Origin: Nonomuraea cavernae
GTDB lineage: Bacteria > Actinomycetota > Actinomycetes > Streptosporangiales > Streptosporangiaceae
Assembly: GCF_014646355.1 (NCBI RefSeq)
Contig: NZ_BMNH01000022.1
Coordinates: 62,001-126,000, forward strand
DNA: 64,000 bases
Direction of reading: 5' to 3'
The translations under genes were made by a program, and so were the position numbers. This document shows positions 17,607 to 27,792 of the stretch, piece after piece. The stretch's first letter is position 1. Each line of letters starts with the position of its first letter. The notes under the pieces were generated by a model that searched no databases, was not told the DNA's origin, and was given only the letters and a program-made list of their open reading frames with translations.

Positions 17607-18728
17607 ATGTCTGAAGCCCGCCAGGGGCCGCTGGCCGGAGTGCGCGTTCTGGAGCTCGCCGGGCTGGCCCCCGGCCCGTTCGCCGGGATGATGCTGGCCG
17701 ACCACGGCGCCGAGGTGCTGCGGGTCGATCGCGTGTCCGCCGTCACCGACCGGCCGCGTACGGACGTCATGGACCGCGGCAAGCGCACGATCGGGCTAGA
17801 CCTGAAGTCACCCGAGGGCGTGGCGGCCTTCAAGGACCTGGTGGCGAACGCTGACGTGGTGATCGAGGTCTTCCGCCCCGGCGTCGCCGAACGGCTCGGC
17901 ATCGGGCCCGAGGACCTGCACGCGGTGAACGAGCGGCTCGTCTACGGCCGGATGACCGGATGGGGACAGGACGGCCCGCTGGCCCCGACCGCCGGGCACG
18001 ACATCGACTACATCGCCATCTCGGGTGTGCTGTCGATGCTCGGCCGCGAGGACGAGAAGCCCACCCCGCCGATCAACATCATCGGCGACTTCGCCGGCGG
18101 CGGTCTCATGCTCGCCTACGGCGTGCTGCTCGCCCTGCTGGAGCGCGAGCGCACCGGCAAGGGCCGGGTCATCGACGCCGCCATGGTCGACGGGGCCGCG
18201 CTGCTGTTCTCGATGTTCTACCACGGCGTGCAGTCCGGCTACTGGGGCCCGCGCGGCACCAACCTGCTCGACACCGGCGCCCCCATGTACGACACGTACG
18301 AGACCGCCGACGGGGGGTTCCTCGCCGTCGGCTCGCTGGAGCCGCAGTTCTGGAACACGATGGTGACGCTGATGGGCCTGACGGACCTGCCGGACCGTGA
18401 CGACCGGAGCCAGTGGCCCGCCCTGAAGGCCCGCCTGGCCGAGGAGTTCAGGTCCAGGACACGGGCCGAGTGGGAGGCCGTGTTCGAGGGCTCCGACGCG
18501 TGCGTCTCGCCCGTGCTGTCGATGCCGGAGGCGACCACCCACCCGCACAACGTGGCCCGCGGCGCCTTCACCGAGGTCGGCGGCCTCACCCAGCCGATGC
18601 CCGCGCCGCGACTGCTCGGCACGCCCGACCCCGACCTGTCCCCCGCGACCCGGCTCGACGACCTGTCGGCCTGGGGCCTGCCGGCCGACGTGGCCGCGAA
18701 ACTCCGATCCCAAGGGGTGCTCGCCTGA
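17607..18728 (+). CDS. mcr: alpha-methylacyl-CoA racemase, CaiB/BaiF family
   Basis: A family III CoA-transferase/racemase of 373 residues. His131 (AGHDIDY), Asp161 (IGDFAGG) and Glu245 match in position and context the catalytic residues of mycobacterial alpha-methylacyl-CoA racemase, which favours 2-methylacyl-CoA epimerisation over CoA transfer. That reaction is needed for beta-oxidation of methyl-branched chains such as sterol side chains. GAGGAG lies 7 nt before the ATG. The downstream P450 starts one base after its stop, so they are cotranscribed. Confidence 0.9.
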   Translation: MSEARQGPLAGVRVLELAGLAPGPFAGMMLADHGAEVLRVDRVSAVTDRPRTDVMDRGKRTIGLDLKSPEGVAAFKDLVANADVVIEVFRPGVAERLGIGPEDLHAVNERLVYGRMTGWGQDGPLAPTAGHDIDYIAISGVLSMLGREDEKPTPPINIIGDFAGGGLMLAYGVLLALLERERTGKGRVIDAAMVDGAALLFSMFYHGVQSGYWGPRGTNLLDTGAPMYDTYETADGGFLAVGSLEPQFWNTMVTLMGLTDLPDRDDRSQWPALKARLAEEFRSRTRAEWEAVFEGSDACVSPVLSMPEATTHPHNVARGAFTEVGGLTQPMPAPRLLGTPDPDLSPATRLDDLSAWGLPADVAAKLRSQGVLA

Positions 18729-18729
18729 C

Positions 18730-19902
18730 ATGGACCTCGACTTACTCGACCTGCTCGACGGCGACCTCTACGCCGGTGACCCGGACCCCGTCTACGCCCG
18801 GCTCCGGGAGCACTCGCCCGTTCACTTCGACGCGGCCAACGGGCTGTGGGGCATCTCCCGCCACGCCGACATCACGGCCATCGAGCGGGACGCGAAGCTG
18901 TGGACCAGCACCGGCGGCTACCGCCCCCAACTGCCCTCCGACCCGTCGATGATCGGCGTGGACGACCCCGAGCACGCCGAGCGCCGGCGGCTGGTCTACC
19001 GCCGGTTCACGCCGCGCCACGTGCACGAGCGCTACGCCGGCCGGATCCGGGAGGTGGTGGTCGAGCTGATCGAGCGGGCCCTGGCGGCGGGCACCGTGGA
19101 CGTGGTGCCCGCGCTGGCCGCGCCGCTGCCCGCGCGCATGATCGGGTGGCTGCTCGGCTTCGCCGACGAGGACTGGCCGAGGCTCGTGCACTGGTCGGAG
19201 ACGACGATCCCGGCGGGCGGCGGCCTGCGGTACGTCACCCACGACGCCGCCGTGGCCGCCGGCGAGTACGGCGAGGCCGTGCTGGCCTTGGCCGCCGAGC
19301 GCCGCTCCTGCCCGCGCGACGACCTCGTGTCGCTCTGGTCGGCCGACCCCGGCTACGACGACGAACGCCTGGCCGGCGACGCGCTGCTGCTGCTCGACGG
19401 CGGCGCCGAGACCACCCGCACGGTCATCGCCACCACGATCGCCGCGCTGATCCGCCACCCCGGCCAGTGGGACCTGCTGCGCCGCGACCCGTCGCTGATC
19501 GAGAACGCCGTGGAGGAGTTCATCCGCTGGACCACGCCGGTCCTGAACATGTGCCGGGCCGCCACCCGCGACACCGAGCTGCACGGACGGCACATCCGCC
19601 AGGGGCAGCAGGTCCTGCTCATGTACGGCTCCGCGAACCGGGACCCGGAGGTGTTCGACGACCCAGGCCGCTTCGACGTGACGCGAAGGCCCGGCGGTCA
19701 CATCGCCTTCGGCTTCGGCACCCACTTCTGCCTGGGCGCCGCGCTGGCCCGGCTGGAGCTGCGGATCTTCTTCGAGGAGTGGGTGGCCCGCGTGGGCTCC
19801 GCCGCCTGGGCGGACCCGGCCGGCCCGCGCATGCTGCCCAACGCGTTCGTGCGGGGAATCACGTCGTTCCCGATCGAGCTGCGAGCCAACCGCCCGGAAT
19901 GA
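18730..19902 (+). CDS. cytochrome P450
   Basis: A P450 of 390 residues. The heme motif is FGFGTHFCLGAALAR with Cys334, the I helix reads GGAETT, and the K-helix ExxR is in EEFIRW. It is more distant from the other two P450s (FGFG rather than FGGP), but again belongs to the class I soluble actinobacterial type that needs a ferredoxin; no ferredoxin gene is in the window. Cotranscription with the racemase suggests action on the same methyl-branched or sterol-like substrate. The gene end abuts a truncated monooxygenase on the other strand. Confidence 0.94.
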   Translation: MDLDLLDLLDGDLYAGDPDPVYARLREHSPVHFDAANGLWGISRHADITAIERDAKLWTSTGGYRPQLPSDPSMIGVDDPEHAERRRLVYRRFTPRHVHERYAGRIREVVVELIERALAAGTVDVVPALAAPLPARMIGWLLGFADEDWPRLVHWSETTIPAGGGLRYVTHDAAVAAGEYGEAVLALAAERRSCPRDDLVSLWSADPGYDDERLAGDALLLLDGGAETTRTVIATTIAALIRHPGQWDLLRRDPSLIENAVEEFIRWTTPVLNMCRAATRDTELHGRHIRQGQQVLLMYGSANRDPEVFDDPGRFDVTRRPGGHIAFGFGTHFCLGAALARLELRIFFEEWVARVGSAAWADPAGPRMLPNAFVRGITSFPIELRANRPE

Positions 19903-19920
19903 GCGGCGGGTCTGGCGACT

Positions 19921-20220
19921 GATCCTTTCGTGGGCGGAGTAGTTCTTGACCACGATCGAGTCGTGCAATCTCGCGTCGCCGCCCAGCTTGCTCGCGGCCC
20001 GGGTGAGCGAGGGAGGTAGGTGACCGATCAGGCGCAGGGTCCCCGTCACCGTCCACAGGTCGAGGCGGCTGCGAGGCACCAGGCGCCTGGCCGCTTTGAC
20101 GGCGAAGACGCGGCTGCGCCGTACATAGTCGCCGATTTCGGTCTCATAAGCAGGAAAGGCCCGCTCGTGGTCGCCGCCGGCCGCGGCGAGCTCGCCCGCC
20201 AGGACGTGCGCGACGTTCCT
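19921..20220 (-). pseudogene. C-terminal remnant of an FAD-dependent monooxygenase
   Basis: On the minus strand this stretch reads without stops through VLAGELAAAGGDHERAFPAY, then YVRRSR and, near the end, LHDSIVVKNY, which is the usual C-terminal pattern of PHBH/TetX-type FAD monooxygenases. The N-terminal 300 or so residues, including the FAD-binding fold, are absent, there is no start codon or ribosome site, and the frame runs on into the P450 without its own stop. It is a truncated gene; the upstream edge coincides with a short tandem repeat. Confidence 0.6.
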
Positions 20221-20264
20221 AGACCGCGACGTTCCTGAACCGCGACGTTCCTAGACCGCGACGT
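20209..20264. repeat. 16-bp tandem repeat at a gene 3' end
   Basis: CGCGACGTTCCTAGAC, CGCGACGTTCCTGAAC and CGCGACGTTCCTAGAC, then a partial CGCGACGT. The last copy contains the TAG stop of the gene at 20251, so the end of that gene has been duplicated downstream. Confidence 0.8.
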
Positions 20265-20721
20265 AGAGGTCGGCGCCGCCCGGGTGGTGCACCTCCAGGT
20301 CGGTGGTGAACACCCGCGACGGCGTGCCCCCGGCCTCGGTGTGCTTCCACACCTGCTGCCACGCCTCCATGACCGCCTGCGGCATCGGCCCGCGCGCCTC
20401 GATCCGCAGCGTCCTGGCCGCCGGCACCCGCACCGCGACCATGCCCTCGGGCAGCCTGGGCACCGTGCGCACGCCGATGCCCACGACCTGCGTGTAGGCG
20501 CCGTGATGGTCGCTCTCGTAGTCGGTGAGCACGGCGTACAGCCGCTCATCGATCCGGCCGGGCACGTGCGCGAAGGCCCCCGGCGCTCCCGCCCGCTGCC
20601 AGAGCACCGGCAGCCTCGCCCGCGTGGGATCCATCTCCTCGGCGTTGGTGGTGCGCACGGCGAAGCCCACCACCGTCAGCTCCTCGCGGTCTGTGATGTC
20701 CACAGCCCCTCCATCCCCCAT
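20251..20721 (-). CDS. GyrI/Cass2-like effector-binding domain protein
   Basis: A stand-alone small-molecule-binding domain of 156 residues, of the type found at the C-terminus of AraC/MerR regulators (LYAVLTDYESDHHGAYTQVVGIGV and WQQVWKHTEAGGTPSRVFTTDLEVH are typical). There is no DNA-binding domain. Such proteins bind hydrophobic cations or drugs; the ligand here is unknown. The first ATG was chosen; a GTG seven codons in, close to GGAGGGG, is an alternative. It is convergent with the P450 and divergent from guaB1. Confidence 0.72.
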   Translation of the reverse strand: MGDGGAVDITDREELTVVGFAVRTTNAEEMDPTRARLPVLWQRAGAPGAFAHVPGRIDERLYAVLTDYESDHHGAYTQVVGIGVRTVPRLPEGMVAVRVPAARTLRIEARGPMPQAVMEAWQQVWKHTEAGGTPSRVFTTDLEVHHPGGADLYVAV

Positions 20722-20773
20722 GAGTATCCCGGCCGATCATAAGCCCCCGGGAATCAGGGCAAACCATTGTTGA

Positions 20774-22240
<1,467 letters not shown>

Positions 22241-22393
22241 CCCCCTCAGCCCGTCCGGACACGGCTCCCGGACGGGCCGGCGCGGCTCTACGCGCGATCG
22301 ATCCCATCGGGGAAACGGCCACGCCATGGACGTCGGCGATATCCCGACGGCATAGAGTCGTCGGGTCCATTCACTCGTCATCAGGAGCACTTC

Positions 22394-22768
22394 GTGGCAC
22401 TGGAGAAGCCGGAAATCGACTTCCCGGAGGGCAACCCGCCCACCGACCTGGAGATCGTCGACGTCGTCGAGGGCGACGGCCCGGAGGCCAAGCCCGGCCA
22501 GAGCGTCAAGGTCCACTACGTGGGCGTGGCGTTCTCGTCCGGAGAGGAGTTCGACGCGTCGTGGAACCGCGGCGAGGCGTTCGAGTTCCCGCTGGGCGGC
22601 GGGCGCGTCATCGCGGGCTGGGACCAGGGGGTCGCGGGCATGAAGGTGGGCGGCCGGCGCAAGCTCGTCATCCCGCCGCATCTCGGCTACGGCAGCCGCG
22701 GCGCCGGCGCCAGCATCAAGCCCAACGAGACCCTGATCTTCGTGGTCGACCTGCTGGGGGTTCGCTGA
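22394..22768 (+). CDS. FKBP-type peptidyl-prolyl isomerase
   Basis: A single-domain FKBP of 124 residues with the conserved core: VKVHYVGVAFSSGEEFDASW, FPLGGGRVIAGWDQGVAGMKVGG, and IPPHLGYGSRGAG. There is no signal peptide, so it is cytoplasmic. The GTG start has AGGAG 6 nt upstream, and a TAGAGT -10-like box lies further up. A perfect hairpin follows. Confidence 0.95.
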   Translation: MALEKPEIDFPEGNPPTDLEIVDVVEGDGPEAKPGQSVKVHYVGVAFSSGEEFDASWNRGEAFEFPLGGGRVIAGWDQGVAGMKVGGRRKLVIPPHLGYGSRGAGASIKPNETLIFVVDLLGVR

Positions 22769-22772
22769 CGTT

Positions 22773-22796
22773 CGGGTGGGCCCGCGGGCCCACCCG
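22773..22796. terminator. terminator hairpin after the FKBP gene
   Basis: A perfect 24-bp palindrome (arms CGGGTGGGCCCG and CGGGCCCACCCG) 4 bp after the stop, without a U-tract. Confidence 0.7.
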
Positions 22797-22855
22797 TTCA
22801 GCACGCTGACCGCGCGCGGTGGGAAGTGTCGGCGCGGTGCGGCACGATAGGGCTT

Positions 22856-24382
22856 GTGCTACTGATCGACGTGGTCCGGGTCTCCGAGGCGGTGACGCGG
22901 ACTTCCGCGCGCCTGGGCAAGATCGGTCATCTGGCGGAGCTGCTCGGCCGGGTCGGGGCCGGCGAGGCGGAGATCGCCATCGCCTACCTGTCCGGCGAGC
23001 TGCCGCAGCGCCAGATCGGCGTCGGCTGGCGCAGCCTTCAGGACCTCCCCCAGCCCAAGCTGGCCGCGACCGCCACGCTCACCGAGGTCGACGAGCTGCT
23101 GAGCACGATCAAGGCGGTCTCCGGGCAGGGCTCGCAGGCGGCCCGCAAGGCGCTCGTGAGCCGGCTGTTCGCCGGGCTGACCCGCCAGGAGCAGGCGTTC
23201 ATGCTGCGGCTGCTCGGCGGCGAGCTGCGGCAGGGCGCGCTCGACGGGGTGATGATCGAGGCGGTCGCCAAGGCGTCGGGAGCGCCGTCCGCCGACGTGC
23301 GGCGGGCGCTGACACTGCGCGGCTGGCTGCCCGCGGTCGGCGCGGCGGCGCTGACGGGCGGGGTGCCGGCGTTGCGGGCGTTCCGGCTGGAGGTCGGGCG
23401 GGCGGTGTCGCCGATGCTCGCCGGCAGCGCGCCCAACGTCGTGACCGCCCTGGCCAAGGCGGGCGCGCCGGCGTCGCTGGAGTGGAAACTCGACGGCATC
23501 CGGGTCCAGGTCCATCGCAGCGGCGGCGAGGTCAAGGTGTTCACCCGCACCCTCGACGACATCACGGGCCGGTTGCCCGAGCTGGTCGAGGCCGTTCTCG
23601 AGCTGCCGTCCGACGATCTCGTGCTCGACGGCGAGGTGATCGCGCTGCGTCCCGACGGGCGCCCGCACCCGTTCCAGGTGACGGCGAGCCGCGCCTCCAG
23701 CAAGGTCGACGTGGCACGGCTGCGCGAGCAGACGCCGCTGAGCGTGTTCTTCTTCGACCTGCTGCGGGTCGACGGCGCCGACCTGCTCGACCTGCCCTAC
23801 TCCGATCGGCAGGAGGCGCTCGGCCGTGCGGTCCCGCCGGGCCTGCTCACGCCACGGCTGGTCACGGACGAGGTGGCGCAGGCGGAGAAGTTCTTCACCG
23901 ACGTGGTCAGGGCCGGGCACGAGGGCCTGGTGGTCAAGTCGCTCTCCTCTCCCTACGCGGCCGGGCGCAGGGGCGCCGGCTGGGTGAAGGTGAAGCCCCG
24001 GCACACCCTCGATCTCGTCGTGCTGGCCGCCGAGTGGGGGCACGGGCGTCGCCAGGGCAAGCTGTCCAACCTGCATCTCGGCGCTCGCGACCCGGAGGGC
24101 GGCGGGTTCGTGATGCTCGGCAAGACGTTCAAGGGCCTGACCGACGAGCTGCTGGCCTGGCAGACCGAGCGCTTCCTGGAGTTGGCCGAGGGGCCGGCCG
24201 ACGAGCTGACCGTGAGGGTGCGGCCGGAGCTGGTGGTCGAGATCGCCTTCGACGGGGTGCAGCGCTCACCGCGCTATCCGGGGGGCATGGCCCTGCGGTT
24301 CGCCCGCGTCCTGCGCTATCGGCCTGACAAGCGGGCCGAGGACGCCGACACGATGGAGACCGTACGATCTCTGATGCTCTGA
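22856..24382 (+). CDS. ligB: ATP-dependent DNA ligase
   Basis: A 508-residue ATP-dependent DNA ligase with an N-terminal helical DNA-binding domain. The adenylation motif I is [10 protein letters not shown] with Lys211 as nucleophile; motif III/IIIa ([12 protein letters not shown]), motif IV (HEGLVVKS) and motif V ([10 protein letters not shown]) follow in order, then an OB-fold with [10 protein letters not shown]. It resembles mycobacterial LigB, a single-polypeptide repair ligase without polymerase or nuclease domains. The GTG start was chosen from the [11 protein letters not shown]-terminus. Confidence 0.93.
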   Translation: MLLIDVVRVSEAVTRTSARLGKIGHLAELLGRVGAGEAEIAIAYLSGELPQRQIGVGWRSLQDLPQPKLAATATLTEVDELLSTIKAVSGQGSQAARKALVSRLFAGLTRQEQAFMLRLLGGELRQGALDGVMIEAVAKASGAPSADVRRALTLRGWLPAVGAAALTGGVPALRAFRLEVGRAVSPMLAGSAPNVVTALAKAGAPASLEWKLDGIRVQVHRSGGEVKVFTRTLDDITGRLPELVEAVLELPSDDLVLDGEVIALRPDGRPHPFQVTASRASSKVDVARLREQTPLSVFFFDLLRVDGADLLDLPYSDRQEALGRAVPPGLLTPRLVTDEVAQAEKFFTDVVRAGHEGLVVKSLSSPYAAGRRGAGWVKVKPRHTLDLVVLAAEWGHGRRQGKLSNLHLGARDPEGGGFVMLGKTFKGLTDELLAWQTERFLELAEGPADELTVRVRPELVVEIAFDGVQRSPRYPGGMALRFARVLRYRPDKRAEDADTMETVRSLML

Positions 24383-24388
24383 TGTGTG

Positions 24389-24405
24389 GATATTGATCCA
24401 ATATC
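24389..24405. promoter_or_regulatory. AT-rich inverted repeat after the ligase gene
   Basis: GATATTG-ATC-CAATATC, perfect 7-bp arms, 6 bp after the ligase stop in an unusually AT-rich stretch. It could terminate transcription or bind a regulator. Confidence 0.35.
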
Positions 24406-24424
24406 TAGATGACCTTGTAACCAA

Positions 24425-24440
24425 AGTGAGATATGTCACT
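24425..24440. promoter_or_regulatory. CRP/GlxR-type binding site
   Basis: AGTGAGATATGTCACT is a perfect GTGA-N6-TCAC palindrome, the core of CRP-family sites. It lies about 165 bp before the RlpA-like gene. Downstream, 24490-24560 can form GC-rich hairpins (GCGGGG/CCCCGC) in the untranslated leader. Confidence 0.55.
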
Positions 24441-24603
24441 GGTTAAGGCATTAACTTGCCTTTACCCACTCTTTGTCGCATATGTTCGTCCAGGTCCGCG
24501 GGGAACCCCACCCCGCACACGGGATCGGCCGGCGTGCGCCCCCCCTCACCTTCCCGGTCTGGCCTTTCCCGGTTCTTTCCCCTAGCTAGGACTGTGGTTT
24601 ACC

Positions 24604-25350
24604 TTGGGCCAGCATTCGCACAAGCCGTCCCTCCCCAACCCGCCGAGGCGTACGACCTCTCCGGCCAGGCGCCGCTGGGTCACCGTCGCGGCCGGAGCAG
24701 CCGTCGTCGCAGCCGCCTCCACCACCGCGTGGGCCGCCGTCGCCAACGACGACCCGAGAGCCTCGGCCCTGTCCCCCGAGCCGAGCCCCTCCCCGTCGGG
24801 GTCGTCCGCCGGATCACCCGGCGCGTCACCGGCGCTTTCGCCGACCGTTTCGCCCACCGGGCCGGTCGGAGGACCGGCCACCGGCGAGACCTCCGCCCCG
24901 GCCGGCGCCAAGGCCACGCCGAACACACCCGCGCCGTCCGGCACGCCGGTCACCGTCAAGTCGCCTTCCACCAAGTCGCCTTCCGCCAAGCCGGTCGCCA
25001 CCTCCCAGCCGAAGACCGACAAGAAGCCCGCTGCCAAGACGAAGACGAAGCCCTCCCGCGTGCTCGCCAGCGGTAGGTGCGGCGCGTCCTTCTACGCCGA
25101 GGGCCAGATGACGGCCAACGGCGAACGCTTCAATCCGTCGGCGATGACCGCGGCGCACAAGACCCTCCCGTTCGGCAGCAGGGTCCGCGTCACCAACCCG
25201 GCCAACGGCAAGTCGGTGACGGTCCGCATCAACGACCGCGGCCCGTTCATCGGCGGCCGCTGCCTCGACCTGTCCCGGGCCGCCTTCGCCGCCATCGGCA
25301 ACACGGGCGCGGGCGTGATGAGCGTCAAGTACGCGGTCCTGTCGCGCTGA
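24604..25350 (+). CDS. membrane-anchored or secreted RlpA-like double-psi beta-barrel protein
   Basis: A 248-residue protein. A basic N-terminus and hydrophobic segment ([20 protein letters not shown], about 25-44) export or anchor it; a Ser/Thr/Pro/Lys-rich linker spans about 50-150; the C-terminal 95 residues are an RlpA/expansin-like domain ([45 protein letters not shown]). Such domains bind or cleave peptidoglycan; the conserved histidine and aspartate of RlpA are present. The TTG start is the only one placing the signal segment near the N-terminus, so the exact start is uncertain. Confidence 0.83.
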   Translation: MGQHSHKPSLPNPPRRTTSPARRRWVTVAAGAAVVAAASTTAWAAVANDDPRASALSPEPSPSPSGSSAGSPGASPALSPTVSPTGPVGGPATGETSAPAGAKATPNTPAPSGTPVTVKSPSTKSPSAKPVATSQPKTDKKPAAKTKTKPSRVLASGRCGASFYAEGQMTANGERFNPSAMTAAHKTLPFGSRVRVTNPANGKSVTVRINDRGPFIGGRCLDLSRAAFAAIGNTGAGVMSVKYAVLSR

Positions 25351-25404
25351 CCGCCCTCCCAGCCGAGCATGGTCGTGGCCCGCGCCCGGCCGACGGCGTC
25401 AGAG

Positions 25405-25500
25405 ACGGCACCCCTCAGCGGGGCATCGGCATTACAAACGGCAACCCGCAGCGGGACATCCGCGTCACAGACGGCAACCCGCAGCGGGACGTCGGCCTCC
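25405..25500. repeat. 33-bp tandem repeat, about three copies
   Basis: Units begin at 25405, 25438 and 25471 with ACGGCA; copies 2 and 3 are nearly identical and contain the small palindrome CCCGCAGCGGG. It lies between two convergent genes. Read on the minus strand it would encode ADVPLRVAVC-type units, but no gene is supported. Confidence 0.8.
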
Positions 25501-25526
25501 TTGGTCATCGACCGGCGAGAAGGGGC

Positions 25527-26123
25527 TTATTTGACCAGGCGAATCGTCAGCGGGTAGTCGAACCACCGCTTCTCCGAGAGTGCCGAGATGCCGCCGATCA
25601 CGGACAGGACGAAGCCACCCATCCAGAGCACCGGGACGACCACGAGGCCGATGATCGTCAGCGACAGCAGGATCGTCGCGCCGAGCACGGTGAGCTGGAA
25701 GTTGAGCGCCTCGACCGCGTGCCGCCGGATGTAGGGCGAGGTCTTGCCGCCCGTGAGCATGAGAATCAACGGGCCGGCGATCGGGATGCCGACGAGCATC
25801 AGCAGATGGGCCGCCGAGGCGACGAGGAGCTCGTTGCTGTTCGGGACCGTCTGGGGACGGATCGGCGCGGGCATCGGGCGGTGCGGGGGAACCGGATGGG
25901 TGCCGTAGAGCTCGGTCATGATGGGCATCAGGTCACCGTGGGTACGGGCCGTCATCGCTCGATCGAGCCGATCGTCGAACTCGAGCTTGTCGAAGCGCCC
26001 CTCGGCGTAGGCGGCTTTGACATGCTCCACCACGTGCTCGCGGTCCTGGTCGGTGACGCGCAGGTGGGCCGGCGGCACCTGTCCCGGGCCCGGGGATGTG
26101 GGTACCCCAGCCATCACAGCCAT
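25527..26123 (-). CDS. DUF1707 and DUF4870 membrane protein
   Basis: A 198-residue protein with an N-terminal DUF1707 domain (LRVTDQDREHVVEHVKAAYA, then EGRFDKLEFDDRL) and a C-terminal DUF4870/Tic20-like domain with two to three membrane segments (HLLMLVGIPIAGPLILMLTG, LTVLGATILLSLTIIGLVVV, GGFVLSVIGGISAL). The function of either domain is not established. The start at 26123 has GAGGAG upstream. Confidence 0.85.
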   Translation of the reverse strand: MAVMAGVPTSPGPGQVPPAHLRVTDQDREHVVEHVKAAYAEGRFDKLEFDDRLDRAMTARTHGDLMPIMTELYGTHPVPPHRPMPAPIRPQTVPNSNELLVASAAHLLMLVGIPIAGPLILMLTGGKTSPYIRRHAVEALNFQLTVLGATILLSLTIIGLVVVPVLWMGGFVLSVIGGISALSEKRWFDYPLTIRLVK

Positions 26124-26257
26124 GCCTCTCCTCAGATCGAAAACAGTCATTTCCATACTGCATCCTGGCGAGACGGCGTGGCCATCGGGAGGATCCCGGA
26201 TGTGTCCCTTAGATCTCCCCCGACGCGCGCGGCACTTTGGCGGTATAAAAAGGACTC

Positions 26258-26602
26258 ATGAGATGGCGAGACCGCTACGGTATCCGGCGTCTGCGCGGCC
26301 CCAAGATCGCGAAGTTCGACAGGGAGGCGACGGACGCCGACATTGAAGCGCTCATCGCCTTCGCCCGGTCACGGCGTGGCGTGGAGTTCTACGTCGAGCC
26401 CGAGACGTTCGCCACCGACACCACCGCCGTCGCCGTGGCCGACGACGGCGAATGGACCCGGCGAAGGGTCGGGTCCCCCGCAGTGATCCACAAAGTAGCC
26501 CGTGACCTGGCATTACCGGTGTACGACGTCCAGCTCACCGGCTATCCGCAGCGGATGCGCGCCTACAACGAGCGCCGCCGCCGCGAGGACGGCGGGCTCT
26601 GA
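26258..26602 (+). CDS. small conserved actinobacterial protein
   Basis: A 114-residue soluble, strongly basic protein with no recognised catalytic motif. It has a preceding AAAGGA ribosome site and ends RAYNERRRREDGGL. It resembles small uncharacterised proteins conserved across actinomycetes. The last 40 bases overlap the 3' end of the convergent DUF4192 gene. Confidence 0.7.
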   Translation: MRWRDRYGIRRLRGPKIAKFDREATDADIEALIAFARSRRGVEFYVEPETFATDTTAVAVADDGEWTRRRVGSPAVIHKVARDLALPVYDVQLTGYPQRMRAYNERRRREDGGL

Positions 26603-27690
26603 CCAGCCTCGGCCGTCAGCGCGGACGCCGCCTGCTCCTCGCCGTCGAGCACGTCGAGCAAGGGGAAGAGCCAGCTCGCGCGGGCCGCCCCCATGGCGGT
26701 GTCGAGGTCGGCCGGAGTGGGCATCCGACCGCGGAGCATGCCCGGCGACAGCAGGTTGCGCAGGGCGTGCATGAGCAGGTTGGCCATGGAGTAGCCCGGA
26801 TGGGTGGCCAGCACGCGTTCGAGGGCGATGGTGGCGAGGACGCAGTCACCCGACCGCCAGGAGCCCATGGCGAACAGTGACGCGGCGGGCGGCACGAACC
26901 CGGGCTCCAGTCTGCGCATGACGTCTTTCCACAGACCGACGTGACCGTCTTCCATCAGGGTCCAGGCTTCGTCTCGCACTCTGACCACGGCCAGGTCAAG
27001 GCCCAGCCGGGCCGCCTCTGCGTCGTCGACGCGCCCGCCGGCGGCGTGGACGGCCAGCGCCGCGCGGACTCGCACGAGCCCGCGGGCGACGAACTCCCGG
27101 GCGAACGCGTCGGGGTCGGCGGCGGCGGCGAACCCGGCGCGAAATCCGGCGACCGCCTCGGCGGTCGCCCGGCGCATCGCCATCCGCACCGGGCCGGTGA
27201 CGGGGGCGATCGTGTCTTCGAGAGTCCGCCGGTCGGGCAGGGCGACCATGCCGTGCACCGTCGCCTCGGCCGCGATCGGGCTGGCGACGGGGTCGAACGG
27301 CGTGCCGCCCGGCGGGCAGCAGTGGGCGACGTCGCAGACATAGGACCAGTAGCGCCCGTCGTGGGCCCGGAGCGCCTCATCGACCTGCACCCCGGCCTTG
27401 GCGGCGAACGCCCTGGCCTCGTCGACGGCCGAGGTCACCCGCTCTCCCGGGCCGTAACCGACCACGATGATCCGCGTGATGCCCTCGCGCTCGCACAGCT
27501 GGGGGAGCGGCGCCAGCGTGCCGGGCGGGAACGGAAGGCCCCACCTGGCGGCCACCTTGACCTGGCCGCGGGCGAGCCCGATCACGATGAGGCTGTCGGC
27601 GGGGTGGAAGCCCACCAGGTAGGGGACCGCGGCCAGGATGTCGGCCGGACCGGCCAGGGTGAGGCTGGGCGCGGAGGTGTTGGTCGTCAT
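26563..27690 (-). CDS. DUF4192 domain-containing protein
   Basis: A 375-residue soluble protein typical of DUF4192 (LAGPADILAAVPYLVGFHPA near the N-terminus, ALVVIGLARG-type segment, YVCDVAHCCPPGGTPFDP in the middle, and a C-terminal GDCVLATIALERVLATHPGY helical region). The family is widespread in actinobacteria and has no assigned function. The ATG at 27690 starts MTTNTSAPSLTLAGP. Confidence 0.85.
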   Translation of the reverse strand: MTTNTSAPSLTLAGPADILAAVPYLVGFHPADSLIVIGLARGQVKVAARWGLPFPPGTLAPLPQLCEREGITRIIVVGYGPGERVTSAVDEARAFAAKAGVQVDEALRAHDGRYWSYVCDVAHCCPPGGTPFDPVASPIAAEATVHGMVALPDRRTLEDTIAPVTGPVRMAMRRATAEAVAGFRAGFAAAADPDAFAREFVARGLVRVRAALAVHAAGGRVDDAEAARLGLDLAVVRVRDEAWTLMEDGHVGLWKDVMRRLEPGFVPPAASLFAMGSWRSGDCVLATIALERVLATHPGYSMANLLMHALRNLLSPGMLRGRMPTPADLDTAMGAARASWLFPLLDVLDGEEQAASALTAEAGQSPPSSRRRRSL

Positions 27691-27792
27691 GAGGCATGAG
27701 GGTGCCGGACCGCCGAAGTCTCCGAGCTGCCGAAACTCGTTCTGTGGATGACCGGCGAGGTCCGCCCTCCGCCTGTGGACGACCACCCGCGG

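Noticed and set aside
20020-20238. A 72-codon plus-strand ORF between the P450 and the effector-binding gene
   Set aside because: The opposite strand reads as a monooxygenase C-terminus, which explains the open frame better.
24480-24603. A c-di-AMP (ydaO-type) riboswitch before the RlpA-like gene
   Set aside because: A GGGGAACC-like segment and hairpins are present, but the rest of the conserved core could not be matched by eye; an Rfam search would decide.
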